Shown here piece by piece: positions 33,339 through 44,804 of a stretch of 64,000 bases of DNA. The stretch comes from Marasmius tenuissimus (lineage: Eukaryota > Basidiomycota > Agaricomycetes > Agaricales > Marasmiaceae). Every line of letters begins with the position of its first letter. Position 1 is the stretch's first letter. The notes under the pieces are model-generated. The model was not told where the DNA came from. It made no database searches and saw only the letters and a program-made list of their open reading frames with translations. A program made the translations under genes and the position numbers. The stretch covers positions 710,237 through 774,236 of the forward strand of contig JAQOTA010000001.1 of NCBI GenBank assembly GCA_029532415.1. The letters are read 5' to 3'.

Positions 33339-35401
33339 ATGGCATCCACACTCATCGTAAGTTCCTCTTACTTTTCCTTCGTTCTTGACTCACCACGTTC
33401 ACCTACATACAGGTCGGCGCCGGCGCTTCTGGTGATTGTGTTCTTTCCTCTACGCATTTTATCTCGCTCATAGTCTATTAGGTCTCGCCTTGGCGCTCTC
33501 TCTTCTGAAGAATGGCGTTCCCGTTCGTATCATCGAAAAACGCTCCATTTATCCTATTGGCCAACGCGGGTCTGGCGTACATGTAGGCTTCTCACGGCTC
33601 TCATGCTGCATTGCACCTCGCTGAGCTTTATCCAGCCCAGAACCTTGGAACTATATAAGATCCTAGGAATCCTTTCTGACATCGAAGTAGCCTCAGGCAA
33701 AGCCCAGCCCATGCGTATCTATACCTCGCCTGAGGGCCCTGCACACGTTGCGGAAGCTAATATGGTTGAACCTATGGAGAACACACCCGAATTCCCTATC
33801 GTCAGTCTTCTTTACTCTCCGGAACGGCCATGTTCTGAACGCTGACTTGTCTTGACCTCCAGATCAACGGCGTGATGCTTGGTCAAGATAGACACGAAGC
33901 TATCCTTCGCAAACATCTCGCCGACGACTACAACACTCACGTTGAACTCGGAACGGAGCTAAAATCGTTTGTACAGACGGAAGATCACGTTGAATCATGC
34001 CTCGTCAAGCAGGTGGACGGGAAAGAGATTGAAGAGGTTGTCAGGACCAAGTTCTTAGTCGGAGCGGATGGAGCGAGAGGTGCCGTGCGCAAACAACTGG
34101 GGTTGACATTCCTTGGGGAATCGCACCCTCAGATTGGGATGGTCGTTGGGGATTTGCATATCAAGAGCGGTATACCTGACCGCAAGGTATGTTAGGTTTC
34201 GCTTTGTTTTGGTCAGTAATTTGGTTTGACGATTCCCACCTAAGTATTGGCGCGCATGGGGCGATCAGAAGTCTTCCTTGTACGAAGCCATTCCTTGATC
34301 TATTCCTTGTAGTTACTGACCGGATTAAATTCAGTTTATCACTCCGACCGTTCGAAACCGACGATGACCGATACAGCTTCCTTGTTGGAGGGACAAAGGT
34401 CGACATACACAAGGTCAACGACAATTGTAACGAGCTGTTCAAGCACATTTCGTCGGTTATTGGGAGGGATATCGAATTCGGCGAGCTCATCTGGTCTGGG
34501 ATATGGACCCCTAACATCCGGATGGTAGATAAATTTGGACAAGGCCGTGTTTTCGTTTGCGGAGGTGAGTCTAATATCTTCTACTCTTTCTCGTCGAGTC
34601 CATACCACCTAACGTTCTTATTGTGCAGATGCCGCTCATGTCCACAGCCCCACGGGAGGCCAGGGGATGAACTCGGGCGTTCAGGATGCGATTAATCTCG
34701 GATGGAAGATGGGTCTCGTACGAAATGGACTCGCACCGTTATCGCTTCTCCAATCCTACACCGACGAACGATTACCGATCATCGCTACCATGCTTAACAA
34801 GACGACCGAAATCATGAACCGGACCTTCCAAGCAAGACCAGACATACAGGGGCTCGATCCGGCGGTGTTCAAGAGAGGTTTCGAATTGAGGATGTTGGGA
34901 GTGAACTATAGAGGAAGTCCGTTGGTCGTAGACGAGAACCATGGGGAGGAAAAGGATGTGGTTGTCGATCCATACCGAGGCGGATTGGATGGTGCACTCA
35001 AGGGAGGTGATCGGGCGCCGGCGGCTACTGGTTTAGTCGACCTTGCCGATAACTCAATCACGACACTCTACGATCTATTCAGTCCCTCGAAACACACGAT
35101 TCTAGTTTTTGCCGGGGAAGATGGCGCGTCTGGAGAGGTATTGGAAAATGTGCGAGGCATCTTTCCTCAGGGTACTTCACAGATTGTTGTCGTTCGCCCC
35201 CAATCCTTCACTGGATCCTCTACGGCTACCCAAGCGCAAGGCCATCGCATTTTGGTTGACAAAGAGGGCTACGCGTTCAAGCACTACCACGCGAATGTAC
35301 AGCTGAGGATGTTTGCGATTCGGCCAGATGGGTTCGTCGGTGCGATTGCGGAGGGAGTGGAAGGGTTGAAGAAGTATGCAGGTTTGATTTTCGAGCAGTA
35401 G
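33339..35401 (+). CDS. FAD-dependent aromatic-ring monooxygenase (phenol hydroxylase/PheA-TfdB type)
   Basis: Eight exons (33339-33356, 33413-33431, 33482-33582, 33636-33800, 33863-34186, 34245-34279, 34335-34564, 34629-35401) join to 554 residues with no stop. The N-terminus is the FAD-binding Rossmann motif VGAGASGLALALSLLKNG, split by two introns. Next come RIIEKRS, IGQRGSGVH, PRTLELYKILG and the second FAD motif FLVGADGARGAVRKQLG. The third motif is GGDAAHVHSPTGGQGMNSG, followed by DAINLGWKM. The C-terminal third resembles the thioredoxin-like domain of phenol 2-monooxygenases. Such enzymes hydroxylate phenolic or polyketide rings using NAD(P)H and oxygen. The substrate is not evident. 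It lies downstream of the laccase in the same direction, but no further pathway genes are nearby. Confidence 0.9.
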
Positions 35402-37265
35402 TTGTGCGAGATGGGACTTTGTAGGCTGATCTGTATCGTGAAGCAAATGTGTGTTCAAACATTCGCCACTTGGACTTTGGTAATCTACCACAGCGTGTCA
35501 TTGTGGGTGCCCATGGGTGACAATCATAATGAGTACTTACAGCATAGATTCTAACGCCCTTTACCGCATCCAATTCGGCTTCCCAGATGCTTGTTGCCAG
35601 CGTTCGGACACTCTGCACTGAGAAGTGTCGTAACATTGGAATAATTACCTCCCACCCCGCCCTTGACCTCAGGGTTCGTGGACATCCGGCACCTATGCCG
35701 GGAGTTAGGTTGTGGAAGCAGAAGAATAGTAACTTGATAGTATTCTCAGGCCGCAAACATCCATCTTTATGCCAGGGAACCATACCTCCTGTGAGTCACG
35801 AGAGTGGAGTGACGAGTGCGATATTCTAGTGGCAAGAATGATTGATGTTAACGAACCTCACACAGAGGAAGGTATAAGAGAATAGTAGTATCTCGATATG
35901 AGTCTTTTGAATGATTAGTTTATCCTCGCTCATTCAACTTGAAACTGATCTAGATGTAATCACGGCCGCCATCGGATGTCAGCTGACTGACGATGGACCA
36001 TTGTGTATGTTGAGGAACGACGGATACGGGCGAGTCAACCTTTCGCTAGAGGGAGCCACACGACGGGGGGAAGGCAAGAAAGACCAAATTTCAAATAGTA
36101 CGAGATGTAGCCCGATCAGGCGATTCGGATCATCAAATCTTCGAAATGCCACCCGGTTCAGGGCCCACTGTCCAGACTCCAGTGTCGGAAAAATCAATTA
36201 CGGCCTTGTGATAAACGGCAACTTATTACAAGAAAACCGGTATTACGAACCATTATGGAGCCTTTTTGAGCCTTACCGGCGCCGAAAAATCTTCAAAAAT
36301 TGCCTTAAAATGCTCCGTAAGGCGTCGTAAGGCCCCACAAGAAATAGGGACTTAGAACAAAGCCTCGGAAGGCTCCGCAAGGCACCACAAGACCGTAATT
36401 ATTTTTCTGACAAGGCTTTTACCGCTTTCCATCATCTTCAAGCTTCCGCTCTTTAGCTCGATTGGTCACAAGGTTTGGCACTGGCCGCTCTCACCCTGTA
36501 CCTCATATTGACCCTCCCACATTTTCATCAAGGATCTTTAGGGGTTCTGGTGATTCGACTCGGCCTCGTTTCTTGAGTTGATAAGCTCAGATCAAAGCTA
36601 AGGCTGTGGGACAGTGGCGTACGAAGTCCCCACAGACTCAATCTTGATCGCAAACAAGAAAATTGTCTTGCTTTCGGACCACCGTAACCACTAAAAACCC
36701 TGCTCTCGTTTCACTGCAATTTTCCGTGTAGCATTGAAAGTTCTTTGCCGCTCAATGGGAGTTGTTCAACTGATTCCCAATTGGAAGGTCCTGCAAATTC
36801 CAAAGAACTCTTTGTTCCGGTGGTGGACACACCAACTCATATAGAATCCGAAGTGCTCACCCGAAGACCGAGTGCTACATGGCATTTCCTCAGTCATCCG
36901 TAGAGATCCCAGTCAGGATCCCCTTACACCTATCCGGCGGCCTAAAGCCCCTGCTTCCAGTGGGTTCAGACTATAGCACAGGTGAAGATTGGTCCTAACT
37001 TTCCTTGATGCACGGGGTCAAACGCTCAAGCCCTCTCATTTCGTCAGACGACCAGAGGATTATCCCAAGAGCGACGTTCCCGGCCTTTGAGTCATCATGC
37101 ATCGTGGTTCACGGTGCTTTGCGTTCTAATTAAGACTCGAAACTTTGATACGTGCCTCACGGCTCCCCACATTCTGCGAGTGCGAGGTCCTGGGAATGAT
37201 GGTCAGCTCACGTTAGCGGCGTTAAAGGTCCTTCGCTTCCCAATTGTCTTCCACATTCCCAAGTC
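35402..37265. other. intergenic, nothing firmly recognised
   Basis: No frame here is convincing. Near 36240-36400 short blocks recur in direct order: CTCCGTAAGGC, CGTAAGGCCCCACAAG and CTCCGCAAGGCACCACAAG. The minus-strand frame at 35277-35783 faintly recalls an importin-type helix repeat but cannot be supported. Confidence 0.35.
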
Positions 37266-40200
37266 ATGGATCCGCGCCATAGTTCTCAGTCTTCGGAGGT
37301 ACGTTTCTTCACTTGATAGTATATGTAACCAGTTTCAGCTCAGAATGCCAGGAGTCCTTCCGAACAGTACTAGGCGCGTCTTACCAGAGTGATCAAGATG
37401 GCGGCAGTGACGTTGGAGCCTATTTCACGTCTATTCGCACATCATCTCCTGAGCCTATGTACCCAACACCTCTCGCTACTTCGACCCAAGACCTTCCGAA
37501 CGTGGAATTTAATAGTCGCAATGAGATTCATAATCATCAGGTACGTCTTATCCTTCTCTGTTCACAGTCTTGCATCTCAGTCCCTGGACAGAAGGTATGT
37601 CCGATCAGACGAAACGTGGAAAATCCTCATAATCATTGCCTCAGCAACGGTCGACGCACGATTCGTCAGTTTCAAATATTCCTCAAGCCCAAGCTCCACT
37701 TCATCCAATTCTGAAAAATCGGTCTCCCTCGTCGACCTCAGAGCTACAAGATACTGCTCAACGTCAGCTAAGCCACTTAAGCGAGCTTCGGGAGCTCCCT
37801 CTTCAGGCACCCTTCCCGACTGCTTCACGACTACCCCCAGTTCAATCCGAGACATGGCAATCAATCATTGATTCTGATCTCTCGAATGTCTGTCCTTTGA
37901 TCTTTTGTCGCGGTATAGTCGCACACTGACTTGGTACGGTTGATATATAGGAGATTATCAAGGAAGCCAGTTCAAAGAATCTCCTGCATGTGAGTGAAAC
38001 ACTGGTCCCTCGTCGTTGTTATCCGACACAGCAGCTTCTTATGGTGGATGCGTTTGCAGATCAATATCGAATCTCCTACCCCTCCACGCACCCCTCATTT
38101 GCATGTGCCACCGATTAATATCCCATTAAGACAACGTACTGCATTCAGTGACTGGGAGACGCCCCCCGCATCACGCCATCCTACCATGCCAAAACCCTCC
38201 TTGTTGTATCCCTCCGAGCACCCCAGTCCTGTACCAGGAGTTTCTACTACTAGCTATCAACCACCCCGACATACAAGCACCGCCAATTCCTGGGAAATCT
38301 CAGTTCTGAAGGCGGCTAAAAAATATGACGAGGATATGTCGAAAGGCTGGAAAGATGACATAGACTCACTGATGGTTTTCGTGAGTACAAGTTCTGGCCG
38401 TATGTACGTTATAAAGGATTTGGTTTGCTGAATCAGATGCCCTCATGCTCCCATAGGCTGGTTTATTTTCGGCTGTTGTCACCGCTTTTACCGTCGAATC
38501 GTATCAATGGCTATCGACGGATCCAGAAGACACCATTGTTGCCCTTCTTACCCAAATATCCCGACAGCTACCCAATCCCAACGTCACCGAACCTCCCCCC
38601 ATGCTCTCTACTTCCTTCACTCCATTTAGTCCGGCTCCATCCTCCGTTATCAGGATCAATTCATTTTGGTTCCTCAGTATAATCTTCAGCCTTTTATCCG
38701 CCCTTTTTGGGATCCTATGCAAGCAGTGGCTACGGGAGCACGCAATGGATATACACACACGTTCACGAGCAGAAGCACTCGCTCTATACCAACTACGCAA
38801 CGAAAGTTTTGAAAAGTGGGGGGTTACCTCGATAATCGCCACCCTACCTGTTCTCCTCGAAATCTCACTCCTCTTCTTTTTTGCGGGACTTTTGGAGCTT
38901 TTATGGGTCCTCCATATGGTACCTTTCGCCCTTGCAATTGCTGCTGTGGGCGCTGGAGGGGTGCTTTACCTGGTCACCACGATGCTGCCTGCAGTAAACA
39001 TCATCAGAGGATTTGCTAAGCTCCCGCCCAGTGGCAGCGGGGGAGAGAGATTCCCAGCTATGCCCGCTTTTCACTTCATCTGTCCGTACAAGTCCCCGCA
39101 AGCGTGGGGCATGTTCTGCGTGGTCCGCAAGTTGGTTGGCACGATTCCTTCCTTCTCGTCCCTGGGTTGTAGATGGATGCGTTGGCGTACGCCCGACGTT
39201 CTCCATAAGCTCTATCGTGCATCCCATTGGCCTGCCTTGGATCTCCATCATATTCGAATGTATGATCTCCAGCCATCGCACTTGCGGGGCTTGCACACTA
39301 CCAACATCTCCCCTACCACGCGTATTAGAAACCACCTCAAGGTTTACGAGCTGGAAGGTCTACGCAAGCTGGTCAATATGTTCCATGACACTCCTTCGAT
39401 GGAGCCTCACCTGAAAAAGCTCCTTTCGAAGTACGACGCCTCGGTAGTGATGGCGGCCGTGTTCGACGAGTGGAAGATCTGTACATGGAGATCCGCTCCC
39501 ATTACGTTCCGGGACGTCGAAACTTCCCTGGAGGATTTGGGTCGACAAACCTCCCAGCACGCTGACGAAAAGCTCGAGATGAATCTATCGTCTTTGAACT
39601 CTTTGGATGGTGCCAGCGAGGACGACTTGAACTGGTCACAATCGTCCCCAACAACAGAGTCCCCATTGCACCTACCAGCCTACGTCGAGTTACTTTACTT
39701 CCAGCACTTCTGGAGACAAGCCTCGGCTCAGTACAACGTGCCCGTCGCGGAGCTTCTAGAATACACACGGAATTTTTTTTCCCGGAGTGACGTCCTACAG
39801 AGAACCAAGATGCGGTTCCCGATACCGTTCAGTGCCATCGTGCAGTTATGGATTCATTCGAACCCTGCTGTCCGTGATCAAAGCGTCGATTTCATTGAAT
39901 TCTACAAGACAGGGTGGGGAAAATACAGAACGGAGGAAAAAGACGATGAGCGGTTCGCTCTCATTGCAGCTCTCGCCCGTCATATACTGGAGGTAAACCG
40001 TAACGCACAACCCCTCCAGATGTCTGCATTGGTGGGGAGCGATGCGGGCCTGAAGTTGCTGGAGTTCATCAACGAGGGGATCATTTTTCATAAATTGTTT
40101 GCTTCGCAAAGGTATCATGACAGCCGGAGAGCGACAGGAATGAAGGATTGGGTTGTAGCAATGCGGCTAGTGGAACAGGAGCTTGACCTGGAACATCACT

Positions 40201-40364
40201 TCGGTCGCATCCCGGAATTCAATACTGCTGCCACTCCGACGTCCGGCGCCGGACCAAGTCTTCAGGACAGCGCGGATCGTGTGTTACCTTACATCGCCGA
40301 GAACACGGTCGATAGTCATCTCAAATTTGAACGTACACAAAACGAGGTAGAAAACCAGGTGTAA
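37266..40364 (+). CDS. DUF6535 membrane protein
   Basis: Six exons fit (37266-37298, 37388-37540, 37645-37887, 37951-37989, 38060-38380, 38457-40364). Each length is a multiple of three, so every intron is in phase 0; the product would be 898 residues. The 3' two exons are secure and the first four are inferred from splice signals and continuous composition. The N-terminal 260 residues are Ser/Pro-rich and look disordered. The DUF6535 domain follows: SWEISVLKAAKKYDEDM, KGWKDDIDSLMVF, AGLFSAVVTAFTVESYQWL, FGILCKQWLREH, with four predicted membrane helices through LYLVTTMLPAV. The last 400 residues are soluble and helical. Proteins of this kind are numerous in Agaricomycetes and have no known function. 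Confidence 0.75.
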
Positions 40365-40762
40365 CACAATCTAGGAGCTGTAATGGATGTAGTTCGGGCT
40401 AGGGATGCGCACCAGACAGGACACCTAGTACACACTCGGATCCTTCGAATCTGAGATCCCTTGTACATTTGAACCCTCCGTTCAAATGGATTCAAATCCC
40501 GTTCGAATGGAATTTAAATAAGACCATTCGAATGACCATTGAAACTGGCGATGATCCCTGTTGCTGAGAACGTTTCGTTCTATACGAATTCCTTGTGAGA
40601 TACTGATCAAATGTAGCGAAGGATGAAGGAAGTCTTGGAGAAGTTGCACTGACTCGGTGTGGCCAAAGCATTTGATTAGTATCAATTCGAATGAGGTTCA
40701 ATTAAATAGCAACCATGGTGAAGAACCTGATCTATTTAGATTCTTTGTCTGCATCGCCTGGT
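40365..40762. other. convergent gap with iterated TTCGAAT/TTCAAAT motifs
   Basis: This is the gap between the DUF6535 and F-box genes, which converge. From about 40465 to 40695 the motifs GTTCAAATGG, TTCAAATCC, GTTCGAATGG, CCATTCGAATG and AATTCGAATGAGG recur in both orientations. They can pair into small hairpins. There is no gene. Confidence 0.45.
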
Positions 40763-42621
40763 TTAGGTAATTAGGGGCAATGGTATCATCGCTGAAGGTA
40801 CGTGAAAGCGCAGCCTCATTATTCTCCCACTTCCGTGAACTCGATGATCTTCCCATAGGCGTCGGACGTCCACGAACACTAGTATGGACATTGAATTCAG
40901 CTAGGGGAAAGCAAAATGAAATGATAGAACACTTCTTACCTTCCAACCATTCAAGTCCACGGAAACCCTCCTTAACATCGGATAACTCTTCATGATCTCC
41001 GACACAAACTCATCTTGCAAAACGCCCGCAAAGACTGAGTTCTCGTTGAGCAGGCTGAACGATACCGTGTGAAGCAGTGGGAGAGCCCGGTATGATGCAG
41101 CATCGAAGAACGTTTGCTAGGGAAGTCATCTATTGCATTTGCTAGCATCGACGAAGGCGAAGGCGAAAGGGACGTACCAAATTCGCCCCCCTCCCACCGA
41201 CCGATAGTTGTTCCAACTTGGAGCAGCCTTTACACAGCCGTCCCAATGCTCGTGTCCCCACGAAGCATGAAGGTAGCGAAAGAATTCTCAATCGGGTCGC
41301 GTGCACGCTGATTATGTGGTCTATGAGGCCATCGAAGCTGGGGTTTGACGTAAGGTACTGGTATACCGAGTCGTTGACGAGTGAGAGGCTCTCAATGGGA
41401 GATTGGGTGATGGCTTTTCTGACCCACTTGCACAGTGCGTCACAGTGTCGACGAGATTCTGGGCGTTGGTACTGAACTGTCAACGATTTGAGGGTTCGGA
41501 TGGCGGGAAAGTAAGGTGGTGAGGTATGTTGCTGGGAAGGCGTCAGACGTTTCACAGAGCGGATGAAGATGTCCATAGTTTACCAGGTAGTAGTTGACGG
41601 AGAGTACTTGGAGTTGGGGCAATTGGGACACAGCACTGAACAGATCGCGATCCGTGAGCGAGTACGATAGACCGATGCTGAATGAACGTATATTTTGCAA
41701 TTGAGGTAGAGCAGATCTTAACACTCCGGGTGTTATCGAGCCGCAGTTCCCCTGAAGACTATAGCATGAGTTTTGCATGTGGGAAATAGATGCTATTTCA
41801 TACCTGGAGATGAAGCTCGACGAGTGTCTTTGACAGTCTATTGAGCCAGTATGGTATGAGAAGCTGCAGTATCCTCCTAGATGGATCGCGCAATGTGAGC
41901 TTCGTCAGACCGGAAATGCTGGCGACCAGCTCAGCCTTGGACAACGGTGGTGGAACCTCCTCTTTGTCTCCCGGATTTTCTTCGTCCTCTTCGTCTTCAG
42001 TAATCGCCGCCAAGGCTGAAGGAGGATTAGCTGGTGAGATTGCCATCGCTTGTTGAAGCTCGTCGTCGAAACATGATGGATTCACGTCCAAAACTCGCAG
42101 TGTAGAGCATTCCAGAAGAATTTTGAGATGCTCAGTGAAGTAGTTCCCTTCGTACGTCGCTGGGCAGATCGTTACGGATTGGATACTTGTAAATGACCTC
42201 AGACCGTTGAGTAGAGCGTCGTAAACTTCTTTCAAATGAACAGAATTCACAGCGAAGTAACCTGCAGATATTACGCTTCAACTTCACTTCATAAAGAAAC
42301 TGAGTGGATACACGCACCAGATACTTCCAGATTCCTCACTAAGGGTGCATATTTTGGTAATGATGCAGACATGAAACCCGAAATGCCCTCAAATATAAGA
42401 TAACATTGATATTTGTAGAACTATGAAGCTTTTGGAGCTCATACAGATGGCAGTTTAGCACCTTCGGTCTTCCAACCCAGGGGAAATGAGAGTGTGACGT
42501 TGGCGTAGAGATACTTTGAGGCCACCACGTTGAGTTCTTGGTTGACAAGAGCAGCATTGAAGAGCTCTTTATTGTCGACAAAGGCGAAAACATAAAGGTG
42601 CACGTCGTAGGGGATGGTCAT
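40763..42621 (-). CDS. F-box / leucine-rich-repeat-like protein, copy 1
   Basis: The start ATG at 42621 gives the F-box-like opening TIPYDVHLYVFAFVDNKELF, then AALVNQELNVVASKYLYANV. Later exons contain LPKYAPLVRNLEV, LLECSTLRVLDVN, SISGLTKLTLRDPSR, LPQLQNIRSFSIG and IISVHATRLRILSLPSC, which read as irregular leucine-rich repeats. An acidic insert (EDEEDEENPGDKEE) is present. The last exons give SYPMLRRVSVDLNGW and a stop at 40763-40765. F-box proteins recruit substrates to SCF ubiquitin ligases. The gene has a paralogue at 47436-49235. Relative to that copy, it keeps its frame only if 41532-41583 is spliced out as an intron. It could still be a damaged copy, because its divergent partner is dead. 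Confidence 0.7.
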
Positions 42622-42729
42622 CGTGGTCGTCGCGGTCAAGCAGTGACGGCGACGCGTGCGTGCGCTTTGTTTCGGGCCTGACGCGCAAAAATTCTACAGC
42701 CCCTTTGTTTCGTACCACCACCATCAACA
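42622..42729. promoter_or_regulatory. bidirectional promoter, copy 1 (partner now a pseudogene)
   Basis: This 108-base gap between divergent start codons matches the 74-base gap at 49236-49309. Shared blocks include GGTCAA-CAG, ACGGCGACGCG, GTGCTTTGTTTC-like and ACCACCA-ATCAACA sequence. About 35 extra bases are inserted here. Confidence 0.55.
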
Positions 42730-43731
42730 ATGTCCAACAACCTCAGTCTCCTTTTGATTTCTCCAGACACTCGGTCAGAACATAGGGCGATGTTCGTACT
42801 ACCATCAAGCGGCTCAGGATAGCCATGTCACTCAGAACATCGGGAAAAATAATCATGTTGTCGCTCAGTAGTACACTGATCTTGGATTCTATGGGACGGG
42901 GGATTATCAGGCTTCAAAGGTGTGTCGTCGAAGCACAATCTAATCGAATATTCCAACTTGAAACCTTTTCTCTTCATAGTAAATCAAACGAAGGCTCTGA
43001 CCCCTCTACAAGTTTTACTGGGCAGTCGGCGGATGCATAGCAAGTCGAACAGAAGGTGCAAAACTGGGGTGAATTACGAGGAGGTACACGCACGAAGACA
43101 AGGTTACGACGAGACCTCATCCCGAAGAACTCCCTAATAGACACACGGCTATGCTCATGGTGCGAGCCAGAGACAGTCTGTAAAGAGGGGAAGGTACGAT
43201 TCGTAAGGTGAATCAAGCTTGGATGGATTGTGAATGGGCCTCGATGACAAGGGTTTTTTTTCGGAAAGAACGGTGTCTCGTGAGTGTTGCCTAGCTGCTC
43301 AGTATGCACCTCATTGACGCGATCAACTCTTACCGTCACCAAGACGGCCGTTTTGGCGTCAAAAGACAAGACCCATTGCACAAAGTTCACACGTGAACAT
43401 ACAGCTAGGCTCATGACGCAAACTGGAGTCCACAGAGTCAGGATCGAGCAAGAAAGAGATGGTACAACCCGCAGGGTCGACCAACTTTGAGCGGGGGGAG
43501 GACTTGGCTGGCGTCGAATGCGATGATTTGTCCAGGAAGAGCGATGGCTCGTGAGTATTGCCTCAAATATTCAGCAGTATGTGCCTTGTTAATGCAATCC
43601 GTTATAGTGTTCAAGGTGGACAATGCTTCAGTTGTCGGCGAAACCGAAGGGTATCCGTTCATTCTGAGCTCACCCAGACAAGGTCGAGGTTGACGGCTAC
43701 GCTCTTGCACTGGAAGACGAGGACATGCGAA
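42730..43731 (+). pseudogene. tubulin-folding cofactor B pseudogene, with an internal partial duplication
   Basis: This is a decayed copy of the gene at 49310-50251. The start is still readable (MSNNLSLLLISPDTRSE), but the second half of the first domain is deleted and the frame ends at a TAG at codon 31 (42820). Further stops and frameshifts follow, although blocks such as AATCATGTTGTCGCTCAG, TTTTACTGGGCAGT and GAAGACAAGG still line up with the intact gene. The CAP-Gly part is present twice, at about 43060-43320 and 43340-43731, each with its own relic of the same exon-intron junction (CTCGTGAGTGTTGCCT and CTCGTGAGTATTGCCT). No product is expected. Confidence 0.85.
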
Positions 43732-44754
43732 AGAATCGATATTTGGCATCATCCGGCATCTTACAAGCTTGATCCTCAACATCTCGGTCCCACCGCCGGA
43801 AACACGGCCTTCCTTCGTTCATTGGTAATACCGCAGGCAGGCACGACACATCTATGCTCCCCTTTCACTGCCCGTTCTGTGGATAGATCACCGCTCGACA
43901 TTCAAGACTCGGCCCTTGCTGACGATTTGGTCTTGGCACTTAAGTTCACCTGCTGTTTCGTCTTTTGCGCTCTACCCTTCTTCAATAGTCAATTACGGCG
44001 ATTTGGATAGAATTAAGTATCATTGTTTGCTCCTATTCGAGTAAAATGTATACACAGTTGGCTTCTCTGGCTCTTCTAGACATCGTGGTGAATCGCGAAC
44101 ACAGATGTACAGGTCTGGCACACTGATGTCATTGTGGGCGTCAGTAGGTGAGCACCTCACAGCAGCATAGCCACAGTGTCCCAAGATGTGAGCGGCGTGG
44201 GAACCTCGCACAGCTTGCCTTTGGACCACCTTCAACAGCTTCTTCCCGATTGTTCCTCTTTCCACCCTCCCGCCTCTCCCGCTCACCAACCGCCCCCATA
44301 GCGCCTTCATACTTGGACCATGACATCAGTCGGATACCAGAGCTATACGTGAACCGAGGGAGGCCGTGGTGAGCTCTCCAGTGAAGGTATACCAACAACT
44401 GCCCAATCGCTTGAATTTCAAGCTGGTGGCGAGAATTAGTAGGAGCGATGTGTCGCGTATAGGAATGGTACGTGTATCTCTTCATGCTCTCAGGCTCGTA
44501 CATCGATGAATGTTTGTGGCATTCGGAGTTATGATCATATAGCGCGGGATTTTTGTGCCAATGTACAAACCGAAGAAGCCTTCCTTTCATTCTGGGTGGT
44601 GACTATGACGTCCAATTAGCAAGCATCAAGAGAGACTAGGGGATACCTCGCCGACTTTAGCACCTATCTAACAACGGCCAGCGCGGAAAATCGGTACGAA
44701 CGTGCTGGGAGTCTAGACCCTAAATGGCCCGGCGGTTGCCCAAGCTTTGAACTC
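43732..44754. other. intergenic, nothing recognised
   Basis: This lies between the pseudogene and the second S33 peptidase. A minus-strand frame at 44141-44590 (149 codons) is compositionally odd and matches nothing known to me. Confidence 0.4.
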
Positions 44755-44760
44755 TATAAA
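44755..44760 (+). promoter_or_regulatory. TATA box of S33 peptidase copy 2
   Basis: TATAAA followed by GGACAGC lies 50 bases before the start codon, identical in sequence and spacing to the element of copy 1. Confidence 0.65.
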
Positions 44761-44804
44761 GGACAGCATAACCCGTCGATGTCACCCCATCATAACCTTC
44801 AAGC

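Noticed and set aside
29676..35401. Laccase plus FAD monooxygenase as a biosynthetic cluster
   Set aside because: Only two oxidative genes adjoin, with no synthase, transporter or regulator; co-location alone does not support a pathway.
35277..35783. Minus-strand frame faintly resembling an importin/Mtr10-type helix repeat
   Set aside because: The resemblance jumps frames and no splice model rescues it; not supportable without a search.
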